From Acetobacterium woodii (GTDB lineage Bacteria; Bacillota; Clostridia; Eubacteriales; Eubacteriaceae): DNA of 64,000 nt. Below the pieces are notes generated by a model. That model had not been told where the DNA came from. It saw only the letters and a list, made by a program, of their open reading frames with translations, and made no database searches. Shown piece by piece: positions 41,712-51,006 of the stretch (the first letter of the stretch is position 1; the number at the start of each line of letters is the position of its first letter). A program made the position numbers and the translations under genes. The DNA is taken from the NCBI GenBank assembly GCA_016213825.1, contig JACQZP010000027.1:248001-312000 (forward strand), given 5' to 3'.

Positions 41712-41749
41712 CAAAACGCCATCAGAATAAAAATTCTGATGGCGTTTTG
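41712..41749. terminator. Bidirectional intrinsic terminator
   Basis: Perfect 17-bp arms CAAAACGCCATCAGAAT / ATTCTGATGGCGTTTTG with loop AAAA. It serves the response regulator and the converging LOG gene. Confidence 0.9.
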
Positions 41750-41782
41750 TTCAGTCTGTTTATCACTTCTGCGGCCGGTATT

Positions 41783-42367
41783 TTATGCCGGATCCAGTTG
41801 CTTCCATTTATTTCCCAAAACCGGCGGGATATAGTGGATCATTTGATTGACCAGTTCACCTGGGTCGGGTGAGACCAGCACCAGTTTGGTATTGGAGGGA
41901 TTCATAAAGCCTTCATTGACAATGGTTTGTATCATGGCAATAAAGGTGTCAAAAAAATTGGAAATGTTGAGAACGCCAATCGGTTTCTTGTGAATCCCCA
42001 GCTGAGCCCAGCTGAGGGTTTCAAATAATTCTTCAAAGGTACCGACGCCCCCAGGAATGGCAATAAAACCGTCCGATAAGTCGGCCATGGTTTGTTTGCG
42101 TTCATGCATGTTTTTTACTTCGATAAATTGGGTCAAGCGTTCATTAATAACTTCTTTGGGAAAAAGTCCGCCGGGCATAACGCCAGTCACTCGGCCATTA
42201 TGGTCAAGCATATGGTTGGCAATTTCGCCCATTAAACCGGTTTTTGATCCGCCGTAGACTAATTCAATATTATTTTCGACAAGCACGAGGCCTAATTTTT
42301 TTGTAATTTCTTGGTATTCCGGACGAACACCGAGATTGGAACCGGAATAAACACAGATTCTTTTCAT
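41783..42367 (-). CDS. LOG family protein (nucleoside 5'-monophosphate phosphoribohydrolase)
   Basis: A 194-residue Rossmann-fold protein of the LONELY GUY / TIGR00730 family. Signatures are VYGGSKTGLMGEIAN and the PGGxGTxxE motif in IAIPGGVGTFEELFETLSW. LOG proteins release the base from cytokinin or purine riboside monophosphates. GGAGG stands before the ATG. The gene is alone on this strand. Confidence 0.92.
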   Translation of the reverse strand: MKRICVYSGSNLGVRPEYQEITKKLGLVLVENNIELVYGGSKTGLMGEIANHMLDHNGRVTGVMPGGLFPKEVINERLTQFIEVKNMHERKQTMADLSDGFIAIPGGVGTFEELFETLSWAQLGIHKKPIGVLNISNFFDTFIAMIQTIVNEGFMNPSNTKLVLVSPDPGELVNQMIHYIPPVLGNKWKQLDPA

Positions 42368-42611
42368 TATTGCTTCCTCCCAGGATCATATAAAAAATTG
42401 AATGGATGCATCAGGATAGATGCATCCAAAACCATAAAATTCTATTAAGATCCTATAGTTTATCAAACTGCGATCGGTTTGACAAGCCGGAGATTAAATT
42501 TAATGCTTTGCTTAAGAATGATCAAGCGTTTTTTCATTTAAATGGGTAAGTTTAATGAATCAAATGACGATAAGTAAATTATGAAGATTTATTAAAGATT
42601 GGCTAAGGACA
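42368..42611. other. Intergenic region with no gene
   Basis: Between the divergent LOG and MFS genes. A short inverted repeat GATGCATC-aggata-GATGCATC lies near 42404-42425. No reading frame of note. Confidence 0.5.
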
Positions 42612-42640
42612 TTGATAAAACAAACGCCAAATGCTATACT
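42612..42640 (+). promoter_or_regulatory. Sigma-70 promoter of the MFS/GDPD operon
   Basis: TTGATA (42612-42617), a 17-bp spacer, and TATACT (42635-42640), 30 bp before the ATG. Confidence 0.8.
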
Positions 42641-42669
42641 TTTTTAAAGAGAAAAGAAGGAGCGTGTTG

Positions 42670-43968
42670 ATGAAACTGGATTACCGCCTTACTGTTTTGG
42701 TCGGACTTGGATTTATGACCATAAGTGCATTTTGGAGCTTGTATGACTTTGTGATTCCACTAATCATGTTAAAAGCTTTTCAACTGGGTGACACCATGGC
42801 GGGGGTAGTGATGTCCTTTGACAATGTGCTGGCGTTGTTCATGCTGCCGTTGTTTGGGATGCTTTCTGACAACACCAATACAAAAATGGGCCGACGGATG
42901 CCCTATATCCTCGGCGGAACCGCAGTAGCGGTTGTCTCCATGCTGTTAATTCCCTATGCGGTCATGGCCAATAAGATGGGCCTGTTTGTTGTAGCCCTGG
43001 CTTTGGCTCTGATAGCGATGGCTTTTTATCGGTCACCGGCGGTGGCGCTGATGCCGGATGTAACTCCGAAACCGCTGCGATCAAAGGGCAATGCTGTCAT
43101 TAATCTGATGGGCGCAGTTGGTGGGATTATGGTTTTGGGGATGATGGCCCTGTTTGCGCCGACTAAAGATAATATCAACTACTGGCCACTTTTTCTGGCC
43201 ACGGCCGGGATTATGATTGTCGGGGTTGTTATTCTTAAACTGACAGTCAACGAACCGGCGGCGGTAAAAAAAATGCATCGGGATAGTGCGGCCATGGGGA
43301 TCGATGTGGAAGAAGCAAAGAATGATGATCAAACCCTGGTTCACCATGAAAAACTGCCCAAAGAATATCGCAGAAGTCTGATTTTCATTCTTTTATCAGT
43401 GGCACTGTGGTTTATGGGATATAATGCCGTCACTTCTGCGTTTTCAAAATATGCTCTGGTTGCTCTGGATATGAAGGAATCCCAGTCGGCATTGATTTTG
43501 ATGGTGGCCAGTATTGCGGCAATTATTTCGTTTATTCCCGTGGGGATTATTTCGTCCAAGCTGGGACGGAAAAAGATGATCCTGATGGGGGTGGTAGTGC
43601 TGGCAATCGTATTTGCAACCTCTTCCTTTTACACTGCCTTTAATCCGATGTTGTTTGTCTCCTTCGCCTTAGCTGGGATTGCCTGGGCAGCGATTAATGT
43701 CAATTCCCTGCCGATGGTTCTAGAGATGTCCAAGGGGGGCAATGTTGGCCGTTATACCGGATATTATTATACCGCTTCCATGGCCGCTCAGGTAATCACA
43801 CCGATTATTTCTGGAGCCCTACTGGAACAGCTGGGTTATTATACCCTGATGCCCTATGGGGCTTTATTTACCGGACTGGCATTTTTAACAATGATGATGG
43901 TTCAACATGGGGATTCAAAACCGATTGCACCCCGATCCAAGCTGGAGGTTTTTGATGTGGTGGATTAA
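42670..43968 (+). CDS. MFS / GPH-like transporter
   Basis: A 432-residue carrier with twelve predicted helices. The loop motifs GMLSDNTNTKMGRRMPYILGG after helix 2 (D-x4-GRRxP) and SSKLGRKKMILMG in the second half are typical of sugar/glycoside (GPH, SLC45-like) transporters. ATG 42670 is chosen because GAAGGAG precedes it; an ATG at 42631 has no site. It is followed after 36 bp by a glycerophosphodiesterase gene, so it might take up glycerophosphodiesters or their products; that is inference from context. Confidence 0.85.
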   Translation: MKLDYRLTVLVGLGFMTISAFWSLYDFVIPLIMLKAFQLGDTMAGVVMSFDNVLALFMLPLFGMLSDNTNTKMGRRMPYILGGTAVAVVSMLLIPYAVMANKMGLFVVALALALIAMAFYRSPAVALMPDVTPKPLRSKGNAVINLMGAVGGIMVLGMMALFAPTKDNINYWPLFLATAGIMIVGVVILKLTVNEPAAVKKMHRDSAAMGIDVEEAKNDDQTLVHHEKLPKEYRRSLIFILLSVALWFMGYNAVTSAFSKYALVALDMKESQSALILMVASIAAIISFIPVGIISSKLGRKKMILMGVVVLAIVFATSSFYTAFNPMLFVSFALAGIAWAAINVNSLPMVLEMSKGGNVGRYTGYYYTASMAAQVITPIISGALLEQLGYYTLMPYGALFTGLAFLTMMMVQHGDSKPIAPRSKLEVFDVVD

Positions 43969-44004
43969 CGTAACCGATGATATCAAAATGGGAGGTCGGA
44001 CAGG

Positions 44005-44856
44005 ATGCTCTTGATATTAATTGTTATTACCCTATTTCTGTTATTTCTTTTTTATCTCTATATTATTTCTCCAGATGAACTGCCAAAAAATTCAGATGTG
44101 AGACTCTGGCGAAATAGCTACGCCCATCGCGGTCTTCATGAGAAAGATAAGTCAGTTCCGGAAAACTCCATGGCGGCCTTTGCCAAAGCCGTTGAGGCCG
44201 GATATGGAATAGAATTGGATATCAACCTGACAGCTGATGGAACAGTGGTGGTCTTTCACGATGACAGCCTGTTGCGGGTGTGCGGTGTGGATAAATTGAT
44301 TACCAACTGTACAGTAGCGGAACTGTCTGCTTATCGACTGGAAAACACCAGTGAAGGCATTCCTTTGTTGGAAGACGTGCTCAAGCTGGTGGATGGCCGG
44401 GTGCCGATGATTATCGAACTTAAAAATACCAAAAATTGGCCGGATCTCTGTGTCAAAGCAGCAGCACTGCTCAGTGATTATCCGGGACCTTATTGTATCG
44501 AGTCTTTTCATCCGGGAATTGTCCGCTGGTTTTATAAAAATCAGCCCAAGGTGGTCCGTGGTCAGCTTTCCGCTAACCATCGGAGCTTTGAAGGAACACC
44601 GCTGTGGCAAAGCTTGCTGATTGCTTCTATTATGACAAATGTAGCATCCCGACCGCATTTTATTGCGTATAATCATGAAGATACCCGTCATCGGCTCCGT
44701 CTGAGATTTTTTAAGATGTTAGGCGGGAAACTGATCGGTTGGACAGTCCGGGACACCGATAATAGCGACGAGTGCCAGAGACGCTTTGATGTGATTATCT
44801 TTGAATTTTTCAGACCATCGGTTCAAATACGGTCCGAAAAATTAAATTTAACATAA
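44005..44856 (+). CDS. Glycerophosphodiester phosphodiesterase, membrane-anchored (copy 1)
   Basis: A 283-residue GDPD. One N-terminal membrane helix (LLILIVITLFLLFLFYLYI) precedes the TIM-barrel. Catalytic motifs are AHRGLHEKDKSVPENS (HR...ENS), YGIELDINLTADGTVVVFHD (ExD and FHD) and IELKNTK. It cleaves glycerophosphodiesters to glycerol-3-phosphate and an alcohol. It has GGAGGT upstream, and a paralogue follows 116 bp later. Confidence 0.9.
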   Translation: MLLILIVITLFLLFLFYLYIISPDELPKNSDVRLWRNSYAHRGLHEKDKSVPENSMAAFAKAVEAGYGIELDINLTADGTVVVFHDDSLLRVCGVDKLITNCTVAELSAYRLENTSEGIPLLEDVLKLVDGRVPMIIELKNTKNWPDLCVKAAALLSDYPGPYCIESFHPGIVRWFYKNQPKVVRGQLSANHRSFEGTPLWQSLLIASIMTNVASRPHFIAYNHEDTRHRLRLRFFKMLGGKLIGWTVRDTDNSDECQRRFDVIIFEFFRPSVQIRSEKLNLT

Positions 44857-44972
44857 TATTTTTCAAACATTAATCAAGTTTTAATGATAGATAGAGATAA
44901 TAGTAGGGTAAATAGAGAAACACCAAAAGAAATTGACGATTATTTATAGATTAACAGGAGTGGAGAGGGAAC

Positions 44973-45788
44973 ATGACACTATATATCATGGCCGGAATAG
45001 CCATATTTATTATTTATATTTTATTGCTTCTCCCGGGCAGAATGCCAAAGGAGGTTGATGACCGACTTTGGACCAGTTACTATGCCCATCGGGGATTACA
45101 CGAAAAAGACAAGTCAATACCGGAAAATTCCATGGCCGCTTTTAAAAAAGCAGTGGATGCCGGTTATGGGATTGAAATGGATTTAAATCTCACCGCTGAT
45201 GGAAAGATCATTGTTTTTCATGATGATAATTTACTGCGTTTGTGTGGGGTAGATAAATTAATAACGGATTGTACATATGAAGAACTATTGGCCTTCAGCC
45301 TGGAAAATACAGAGGAAAAAATCCCCTTGTTTGAAGAGGTTCTAAAAATGGTGAATGGTAAGGTTCCCTTGATTGTGGAACTTAAGAATACCAAAAATCT
45401 CAATGAATTGTGTTCAAAGACCGCCAAACATCTTGATGATTATGAGGGACTCTATTGTGTCGAATCCTTCCATCCTTTGATTGTCCGATGGTTTTATAAA
45501 AATCGTCCGGATGTGGTCAGAGGACAGCTTTCAGTTGGCCGCAAGAGTCTTAAGGGCTTAGATGTTAAATTCTGGCAATGGCTACTGATCATTTCATTTG
45601 CCACAAATTTTGTTGCGCGCCCTCATTTTATGGCATTTTATCATGGTGATGCCCGACGAAAACTGGGCCTCAGTCTGTTTCATTTGTTGACCGGAAGACT
45701 TGTCGGATGGACCGTTCAGGATACAGATGATATTGAGTACTGCAAGAAAAAATTTGATGTGATTATTTTTGAGTATTTTGAACCATGA
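44973..45788 (+). CDS. Glycerophosphodiester phosphodiesterase, membrane-anchored (copy 2)
   Basis: A 271-residue paralogue of the preceding gene with the same N-terminal helix and motifs (AHRGLHEKDKSIPENS, YGIEMDLNLTADGKIIVFHD, VELKNTK). The two share most residues over their whole length, so this is a tandem duplication. Its own leader (44857-44972) may hold a promoter. GAGAGGGA stands before the ATG. A terminator follows. Confidence 0.9.
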   Translation: MTLYIMAGIAIFIIYILLLLPGRMPKEVDDRLWTSYYAHRGLHEKDKSIPENSMAAFKKAVDAGYGIEMDLNLTADGKIIVFHDDNLLRLCGVDKLITDCTYEELLAFSLENTEEKIPLFEEVLKMVNGKVPLIVELKNTKNLNELCSKTAKHLDDYEGLYCVESFHPLIVRWFYKNRPDVVRGQLSVGRKSLKGLDVKFWQWLLIISFATNFVARPHFMAFYHGDARRKLGLSLFHLLTGRLVGWTVQDTDDIEYCKKKFDVIIFEYFEP

Positions 45789-45843
45789 GTTTGGATGATC
45801 GTGAAAAGTAAATTAGCAGGCACAAATTAAAGTTGATATTAAT

Positions 45844-45885
45844 AAGACTTCATTGACAGATCATTAGTCATGAAGTCTTTTTTTA
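45844..45885 (+). terminator. Intrinsic terminator of the GDPD genes
   Basis: Arms AAGACTTCAT (45844-45853) and ATGAAGTCTT (45870-45879), followed by a T7 tract. Confidence 0.85.
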
Positions 45886-46046
45886 TGGAAATTAGCGTTG
45901 TGGTCTTAAAAAAACAGACTAATTTTATAGACCAAAGTAGACAAGGACTCGTTATCTGTGCACAGTTGATAAAAAATTGATAAATAACGGTTATTATAGA
46001 TTAGGTAATTGCGAAACTGCACCCAAAGCAACCGTTGTTTGATGAT
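45886..46046. other. Intergenic region with short inverted repeats
   Basis: No gene. It contains AACGGTT...AACCGTT and, at 46009-46016 / 46053-46060, TTGCGAAA...TTTCGCAA. The segment GGTAATTGCGAAA near 46004 recurs in inverse orientation at 61786-61798. Confidence 0.45.
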
Positions 46047-46075
46047 TTTCAATTTCGCAAATGCTCAGTTATAAT
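46047..46075 (+). promoter_or_regulatory. Sigma-70 promoter of the OmpR-type two-component system
   Basis: TTTCAA (46047-46052), a 17-bp spacer, and TATAAT (46070-46075), 26 bp before the ATG. The TTTCGCAA half of an inverted repeat lies in the spacer. Confidence 0.7.
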
Positions 46076-46100
46076 AGAAACGTGAACGGGAGATGATCAG

Positions 46101-46775
46101 ATGCAAAGCAAAATATTAATCGTTGATGATGAACCGGATATTGTCGGATTACTGCAGGACTATTTCGAAATAAATGACTATCAGGTCATAACCGCAGAAA
46201 ATGGAACAGAAGCAATGCGTAAGGTTGAAAAGCAACCGGATTTGATCATCCTGGATATCAATATGCCGGATATGAACGGACTGGAAGTCTGTCAGAAAAT
46301 CAGGGGTTTTGTACCCTGTCCGATTTTGTTTTTAACGGCAAAGGTGGAAGAGTCGGATAAGATCATTGGCTTTCAGGCTGGTGGCGATGACTACATCGAA
46401 AAGCCATTCAGTATCGATGAGTTGGGTGCTCGGGTAGAAGCACATTTGCGACGGGAAAATCGAAATCAGGTTAAAACAAAAACAAAATTTGATAAGAATT
46501 TGGTCATTGATTATCTGGAACGGGGAGTTTATTATTGTGACGAGCCGGTTTGTTTCGCCAAAAAAGAGTTCGAGATCGTTGAGCTTTTATCAATGAATCG
46601 CGGTCAGATTTTTGATAAAGAACGTATTTATGAACGGCTTTGGGGCTGGGAGAGTGATGGTGACAGTTCTGTTGTGGTTGAACATATTCGGCGAATCCGG
46701 GGGAAATTTACGGCTGCCGGAAGCCCGCAATATATTGAAACCGTATGGGGAGTGGGCTATAAATGGGTGAAATAA
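46101..46775 (+). CDS. Response regulator, OmpR/PhoB type
   Basis: A 224-residue regulator. The receiver domain has ILIVDDEPDIVGLL, the phospho-acceptor in LIILDINMPDMNG, and IEKPFSIDELGARVEAHLRR. The winged helix ends VVEHIRRIRGKFTAAGSPQYI and VWGVGYKW. It overlaps the kinase gene by 13 bases. The VTT membrane protein downstream may belong to the regulon. Confidence 0.92.
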   Translation: MQSKILIVDDEPDIVGLLQDYFEINDYQVITAENGTEAMRKVEKQPDLIILDINMPDMNGLEVCQKIRGFVPCPILFLTAKVEESDKIIGFQAGGDDYIEKPFSIDELGARVEAHLRRENRNQVKTKTKFDKNLVIDYLERGVYYCDEPVCFAKKEFEIVELLSMNRGQIFDKERIYERLWGWESDGDSSVVVEHIRRIRGKFTAAGSPQYIETVWGVGYKWVK

Positions 46776-47974
46776 GATTCCGTTTCTGGCGGAAATTCAG
46801 GATCAGAAACATGACGATTTCCCAGACATTCATACTTTTAACGGTGTTGACGCTACTGGCAGCGACGATCGCGTTAATGTTTGAATTGGCCGTTTTTGAA
46901 CACCTTCAAAATACTATCATGGCACCTTATCTTGAAGATTATGAAATCGCTCCGGGCTACAATACCCAAGTTTTAAAAACCGAGCCAGTTGGAGTGGACG
47001 CCGTATTGATTGATTGGATGTCAGATATTCAAATGATTGTGGTTATCACAACCATTGGGGGACTTATCGGTATCGAAGCGCTAATTTTTTATCAATTGAA
47101 ATTAAAAAAGCCACTCCATATTTTAGATGAAGCATCCCGTAAAATTGCTAATAATGATCTGGATTTTCAAGTGATCTATAACAGTGAAGATGAAATGGGT
47201 AAACTTTGCCAGTCATTTGAAATAATGCGGGCATCACTGGAGGAAAGCAATCGTCAAATGTGGCGAACAATGGATGAACGGAAACGTCTCAATGCAGCTT
47301 TTGCCCACGATTTGAGAACACCATTGACGGTGCTGCGGGGCTATACCGATTTCTTGGCAAAATATCTGCCTCAGGATAAAATTAGCAAGGACAAACAGTT
47401 ACTTACGGTTACGACAATGAGCGACCATATCGAGCGGCTTGAAAACTATGTCACAAGTATGAATACCCTGCAGAAATTGGAAGATATTATGGTATATCCG
47501 CAGAAAGTCGAACTGGAGGCTTTCATTGTACAACTGCAGGAATCGGCGGAAATACTCGGCAAGGAAAAGGCGTTGAGAATTTCTTTTTTAAACAATGGCA
47601 AAGAAAAATTTCATGCGATTGATCCTGAAATTGTTATGCAGGTCTATGAAAACCTGGTGTCGAATGGGGTGCGTTTTGCAAAAAAGAAATTGACCATTGG
47701 TGTTGATGTTAAGCAAGGTTTATTTGCGATCAGGGTAATGGATGATGGGCCGGGGTTTGGAAAGCATGAATTAAACAAGGTATCCGATCCATTCTATATT
47801 GGAAAAACCGAGAAATCGGCAAAAGCAGAAAATCATTTTGGACTCGGTTTGCATATCTGCAAAATACTATGTGAAAAACATGGCGGTTCACTGATTATCA
47901 AGAACAATATCAGCGGTGGTGGGTCAGTGACGGCAAAATTCCCCGAAAATATTAATAATTCGGTTAGTTTATAA
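46763..47974 (+). CDS. HAMP-domain sensor histidine kinase
   Basis: A 403-residue kinase. Two membrane helices (about 20-40 and 90-112) flank a short extracytoplasmic loop of about 50 residues; then come HAMP, DHp with AAFAHDLRTPLTVLRGYTDF (phospho-His), and the ATPase boxes YENLVSNGVRFA, VMDDGPGFG and HFGLGLHICKILCEKHGG. It is coupled to its response regulator by overlap. The signal cannot be inferred. Confidence 0.92.
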   Translation: MGEIRFRFWRKFRIRNMTISQTFILLTVLTLLAATIALMFELAVFEHLQNTIMAPYLEDYEIAPGYNTQVLKTEPVGVDAVLIDWMSDIQMIVVITTIGGLIGIEALIFYQLKLKKPLHILDEASRKIANNDLDFQVIYNSEDEMGKLCQSFEIMRASLEESNRQMWRTMDERKRLNAAFAHDLRTPLTVLRGYTDFLAKYLPQDKISKDKQLLTVTTMSDHIERLENYVTSMNTLQKLEDIMVYPQKVELEAFIVQLQESAEILGKEKALRISFLNNGKEKFHAIDPEIVMQVYENLVSNGVRFAKKKLTIGVDVKQGLFAIRVMDDGPGFGKHELNKVSDPFYIGKTEKSAKAENHFGLGLHICKILCEKHGGSLIIKNNISGGGSVTAKFPENINNSVSL

Positions 47975-48045
47975 AAAGTAGATAAATGTAACATAAACTC
48001 TTCTTGAAGGCGGAGAATATTCCGCTCTGAAAGGAGAGCTTTTTA

Positions 48046-48777
48046 TTGGCATTAGATATAAAATCAAAAGAAAATCAAATCAAAGATCATTCTGATCGAC
48101 GAAAAAAAATGATTAGCGCAGTGGCGATGCTAATTTTTGGGGTGCTTTCAGTTTTAATTCTCATCCTGGTTGGCAAACCGATGATCGCCTTTGTATCCGA
48201 GCTGCCACAATACCGGGAATGGGTAGATAACAATGGACTGATCAGCCGTTTAGTTTTTGTTGGGATGATGACGCTTCAGATTATTGTTGCCTTTATTCCG
48301 GGAGAACCCCTTGAAATTGCGGCCGGATATGCATTTGGATTCTGGGAAGGAAGCTTACTATGTTTAGTCGGGGCAGTGATTGGCAGTGCGATTGTTTTTC
48401 TGTTTGTTCGTCACATCGGCATGAGAGCGGTGGAAGTGTTTGTTTCCAGAGAGAAGATACAGTCCCTAAAATTTTTAAAGAATACCAAAAAACTCAACAG
48501 TGTCGTTTTTCTTTTGTTTCTGATTCCCGGGACACCAAAAGATATTATGACCTATTTCATGGGCATGACAAAGATGAAATTTTCAACATGGTTACTCATT
48601 ACTGGGATCGCCCGGATTCCCTCGGTTATCACCTCAACGATGTGTGGCGATGCATTGGGGATCGAAAACTATACTGTCGCCATTTGGGTCTTTGGACTAA
48701 CCGCCGTGATCAGTTTGATGGGGTTGCTTTCCTACAAAAAAATAAGTTATGTCGGTAAGAAGCAGAATGAGGAATAA
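48046..48777 (+). CDS. TVP38/TMEM64 (VTT/DedA-like) family membrane protein
   Basis: A 243-residue membrane protein with the SNARE-associated/VTT core: FIPGEPLEIAAGYAFGFWEG, LVGAVIGSAIVFLFVRHIG, FLLFLIPGTPKDIMTYFMG and ARIPSVITSTMCGDALG. Relatives have lipid-scramblase-like roles. It starts with TTG eight bases after AAGGAGAG. It follows the two-component system by 71 bp and is probably in the same unit. Confidence 0.87.
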   Translation: MALDIKSKENQIKDHSDRRKKMISAVAMLIFGVLSVLILILVGKPMIAFVSELPQYREWVDNNGLISRLVFVGMMTLQIIVAFIPGEPLEIAAGYAFGFWEGSLLCLVGAVIGSAIVFLFVRHIGMRAVEVFVSREKIQSLKFLKNTKKLNSVVFLLFLIPGTPKDIMTYFMGMTKMKFSTWLLITGIARIPSVITSTMCGDALGIENYTVAIWVFGLTAVISLMGLLSYKKISYVGKKQNEE

Positions 48778-48822
48778 AGATCACAAGAATGCCGTTCCAA
48801 ATTATTTGAAAACCAGCGCCCA

Positions 48823-48851
48823 TTGACAGACCCTGATTTTCACAATATACT
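48823..48851 (+). promoter_or_regulatory. Sigma-70 promoter of the deformylase gene
   Basis: TTGACA (48823-48828), a 17-bp spacer, and TATACT (48846-48851), 35 bp before the ATG. Confidence 0.85.
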
Positions 48852-48886
48852 TGAGAAAACTAAGTAAAGTGAAGCAGGAGGAAACA

Positions 48887-49342
48887 ATGGCAATACGACA
48901 ACTTCGACAGGATGAGGATGCAATACTCAGAAAAAAATGCAAAGAAGTGACCGAAATTGATGAAAAAATACAAATGATTCTCGATGATATGCTGGAAACC
49001 TTGCATAGTATTCCCAATAGTGCCGCAATTGCCGCCAATCAGGTGGGTATCCTGAAGCGATTGGTGGTTATTGATATGGGTGAAGGGGTGATGAAGCTGG
49101 TTAATCCCGAAATCATTGAGACCAGTGGTGAACAGGAATGCACGGAAGGATGTTTGAGCTTTCCGGGAAAGTTTGGAACGACCGTCCGTCCGCAAAAGGT
49201 GACAATTAGAGCATTAAACGAAAACGGGGAAGAAATCATCATTACCGGCGAAGATGACCTGGCCAAATGCTTTTGCCATGAACTGGATCATCTGGATGGG
49301 GAAGTGTTTGTTGATAAGGTAATCGCCTTTCTGGACGTTTAG
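48887..49342 (+). CDS. def: Peptide deformylase
   Basis: A 151-residue deformylase that removes the formyl group from new proteins. Motif 2 is EGCLSFPG (metal Cys) and motif 3 is HELDHLDG (metal His residues and catalytic Glu). Motif 1 is changed: NSAAIAANQVG in place of the usual G-x-G-x-A-A-x-Q, keeping the Gln. ATG 48887 has CAGGAGG upstream. It is not next to fmt or priA, so it may be a second, accessory copy. Confidence 0.9.
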   Translation: MAIRQLRQDEDAILRKKCKEVTEIDEKIQMILDDMLETLHSIPNSAAIAANQVGILKRLVVIDMGEGVMKLVNPEIIETSGEQECTEGCLSFPGKFGTTVRPQKVTIRALNENGEEIIITGEDDLAKCFCHELDHLDGEVFVDKVIAFLDV

Positions 49343-49382
49343 ATAATGAATGGGACAAGCGATTTAATAAAAGGATAAGGGC

Positions 49383-50294
49383 ATGAAAATTGATCGACTC
49401 ATCGGGATATTATCCATCCTACTGCAGCAAAAAAAAGTGACGGCGCCCTATTTGGCGGAAATGTTTGAAGTCTCCCGCCGAACCATTAACCGGGATATTG
49501 AAGACATTTGTAAGGCCGGAATTCCGCTGATGACGACTCAGGGAGCAAACGGCGGCATTGCCATTATGGAAGGGTACAAGATCGACAAAACCCTGCTGTC
49601 ATCAGCTGAGCTGCAGTCGATCCTGGCCGGGCTAAAAAGTCTGGACAGCGTCGCCGGAACCAATCAGTATCGGCAACTCATCGATAAATTGGCGGTGGAC
49701 GGGGGAACAACTCAGCCGGATAACCATATTATCATTGATCTATCCTCACACTATAAAAATTCACTGGCCCCCAAATTTGAAACCATAAAAAAAGCCATCG
49801 ACCAGCGGCGGCTGATCGCTTTTTATTACTACTCACCTAAAGGAGAAAGCAACCGACAGATTGAACCTTATTTAATTGTCTATCAATGGTCATCCTGGTA
49901 TATTTGGGGCTATTGTCCAGAGCGATCCGATTATCGCCACTTCAAACTCAATCGTCTCTGGGATTTGCAGGTACTGGAGGAGACCTATGAACCTCGGGAT
50001 TTGCCGGAATATAACAGTCAGAAGCAATTGACCATGCCCAGCCAGATTCATCTGGTGGCAGAATTTGACCCAGTCATGAAATGGCGGCTCATTGATGAAT
50101 ACGGGATTGATTGCTATCAAATGACCAATGAAGGAAAGCTCCATTTCGAATTCTATTTTTCCAGCCAAGAAAATCTTTTTAGTTGGCTGCTGAGCTTTGG
50201 CGCTGGGGCTGAAATTATTGAACCTAAAGAATTGCGCGAAGAACTGTTAAAGGTAACCGAAAAAATCAGCAAAAAATATACCAAGCATGAGTAA
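49383..50294 (+). CDS. HTH/WYL-domain transcriptional regulator
   Basis: A 303-residue regulator of the YafY type. The N-terminal helix-turn-helix is VTAPYLAEMFEVSRRTINRDIE, and the WYL domain (about 135-215) includes RRLIAFYYYSPKGESNRQIEP and WYIWGYCPERSDYRHFKLNR. A C-terminal WCX extension follows. WYL domains bind nucleic acids or small ligands. AAAGGA stands ahead of the ATG. It may control the VOC gene that follows after 73 bp. Confidence 0.9.
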   Translation: MKIDRLIGILSILLQQKKVTAPYLAEMFEVSRRTINRDIEDICKAGIPLMTTQGANGGIAIMEGYKIDKTLLSSAELQSILAGLKSLDSVAGTNQYRQLIDKLAVDGGTTQPDNHIIIDLSSHYKNSLAPKFETIKKAIDQRRLIAFYYYSPKGESNRQIEPYLIVYQWSSWYIWGYCPERSDYRHFKLNRLWDLQVLEETYEPRDLPEYNSQKQLTMPSQIHLVAEFDPVMKWRLIDEYGIDCYQMTNEGKLHFEFYFSSQENLFSWLLSFGAGAEIIEPKELREELLKVTEKISKKYTKHE

Positions 50295-50367
50295 TGGTTT
50301 TGTAAACATGACATACAGGTGTCGTGATTACTGAGGTACAATCATTTAAAAACGAGGAGGAATAGAA

Positions 50368-50832
50368 ATGAAATTTGAAGCACCGATGCTGGTGGTGGAT
50401 GATATCAATCGTTCACGGGCTTTTTATTGTGATGTTTTTGGTTTGGAAGTGGTGATGGATTTTGGTGAGAATATTACCTTCGATGCCGGGTTCTCATTGC
50501 AGGATAAGGCGCTTTGGGCAAAATTTATTCATCGGGATGAAGCGGACATTGTCTATCGAGGCAACGATATGGAAATGTACTTTGAAGAAGAAAATCTTGA
50601 TGATTTTTTAGAACATCTGAAAAGTTTTGAGGGTATCAAATATTTGCACGATCTGGAGGAAGCCGCCTGGGGACAGCGGTCGATCCGCTTTTATGATCTT
50701 GATTATCATATCATCGAAGTCGGCGAAAGCATGGCCATGGTATGCCGGCGTTTTTATGACCAGGGCATGACCGTGGAAGCCATCGTGGAGCGAACCATGA
50801 TGCCGCTTGAAGCAGTTAAGAGTTTTCTATAA
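50368..50832 (+). CDS. VOC family (glyoxalase/bleomycin-resistance-like) protein
   Basis: A 154-residue protein. Residues 1 to about 118 form the paired beta-alpha-beta modules of the VOC fold (PMLVVDDINRSRAFYCDVFGL, RSIRFYDLDYHIIEVGE, with the metal-ligand Glu in IIEVGE). The last 35 residues (RRFYDQGMTVEAIVERTMMP) look like a small helical hairpin. Strong GAGGAGG before the ATG. Substrate unknown. Confidence 0.85.
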   Translation: MKFEAPMLVVDDINRSRAFYCDVFGLEVVMDFGENITFDAGFSLQDKALWAKFIHRDEADIVYRGNDMEMYFEEENLDDFLEHLKSFEGIKYLHDLEEAAWGQRSIRFYDLDYHIIEVGESMAMVCRRFYDQGMTVEAIVERTMMPLEAVKSFL

Positions 50833-50910
50833 ATATAGCTGAATTTTATTGCTAGATTAAATCGTCGCATTTAATTAAGGCATTTAATCTGTGTGTTGAA
50901 TCTAAATATG

Positions 50911-50946
50911 AGAATCCCTTCAAACAAAATTTGGAGGGATTCTTTT
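50911..50946 (+). terminator. Intrinsic terminator
   Basis: Arms AGAATCCCT / AGGGATTCT with a 15-base partly paired loop and a TTTT tail, 80 bp after the VOC gene. Confidence 0.8.
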
Positions 50947-51006
50947 ACGTCGATTTTAAAAATGATATAATAAAAGGGTTAAAATTGAGAAGAAAAGGAT
51001 ATAAAT

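Noticed and set aside
42404-42425. GATGCATC inverted repeat as a terminator
   Set aside because: It is short, has no T tract, and lies upstream of the LOG gene rather than after a gene.
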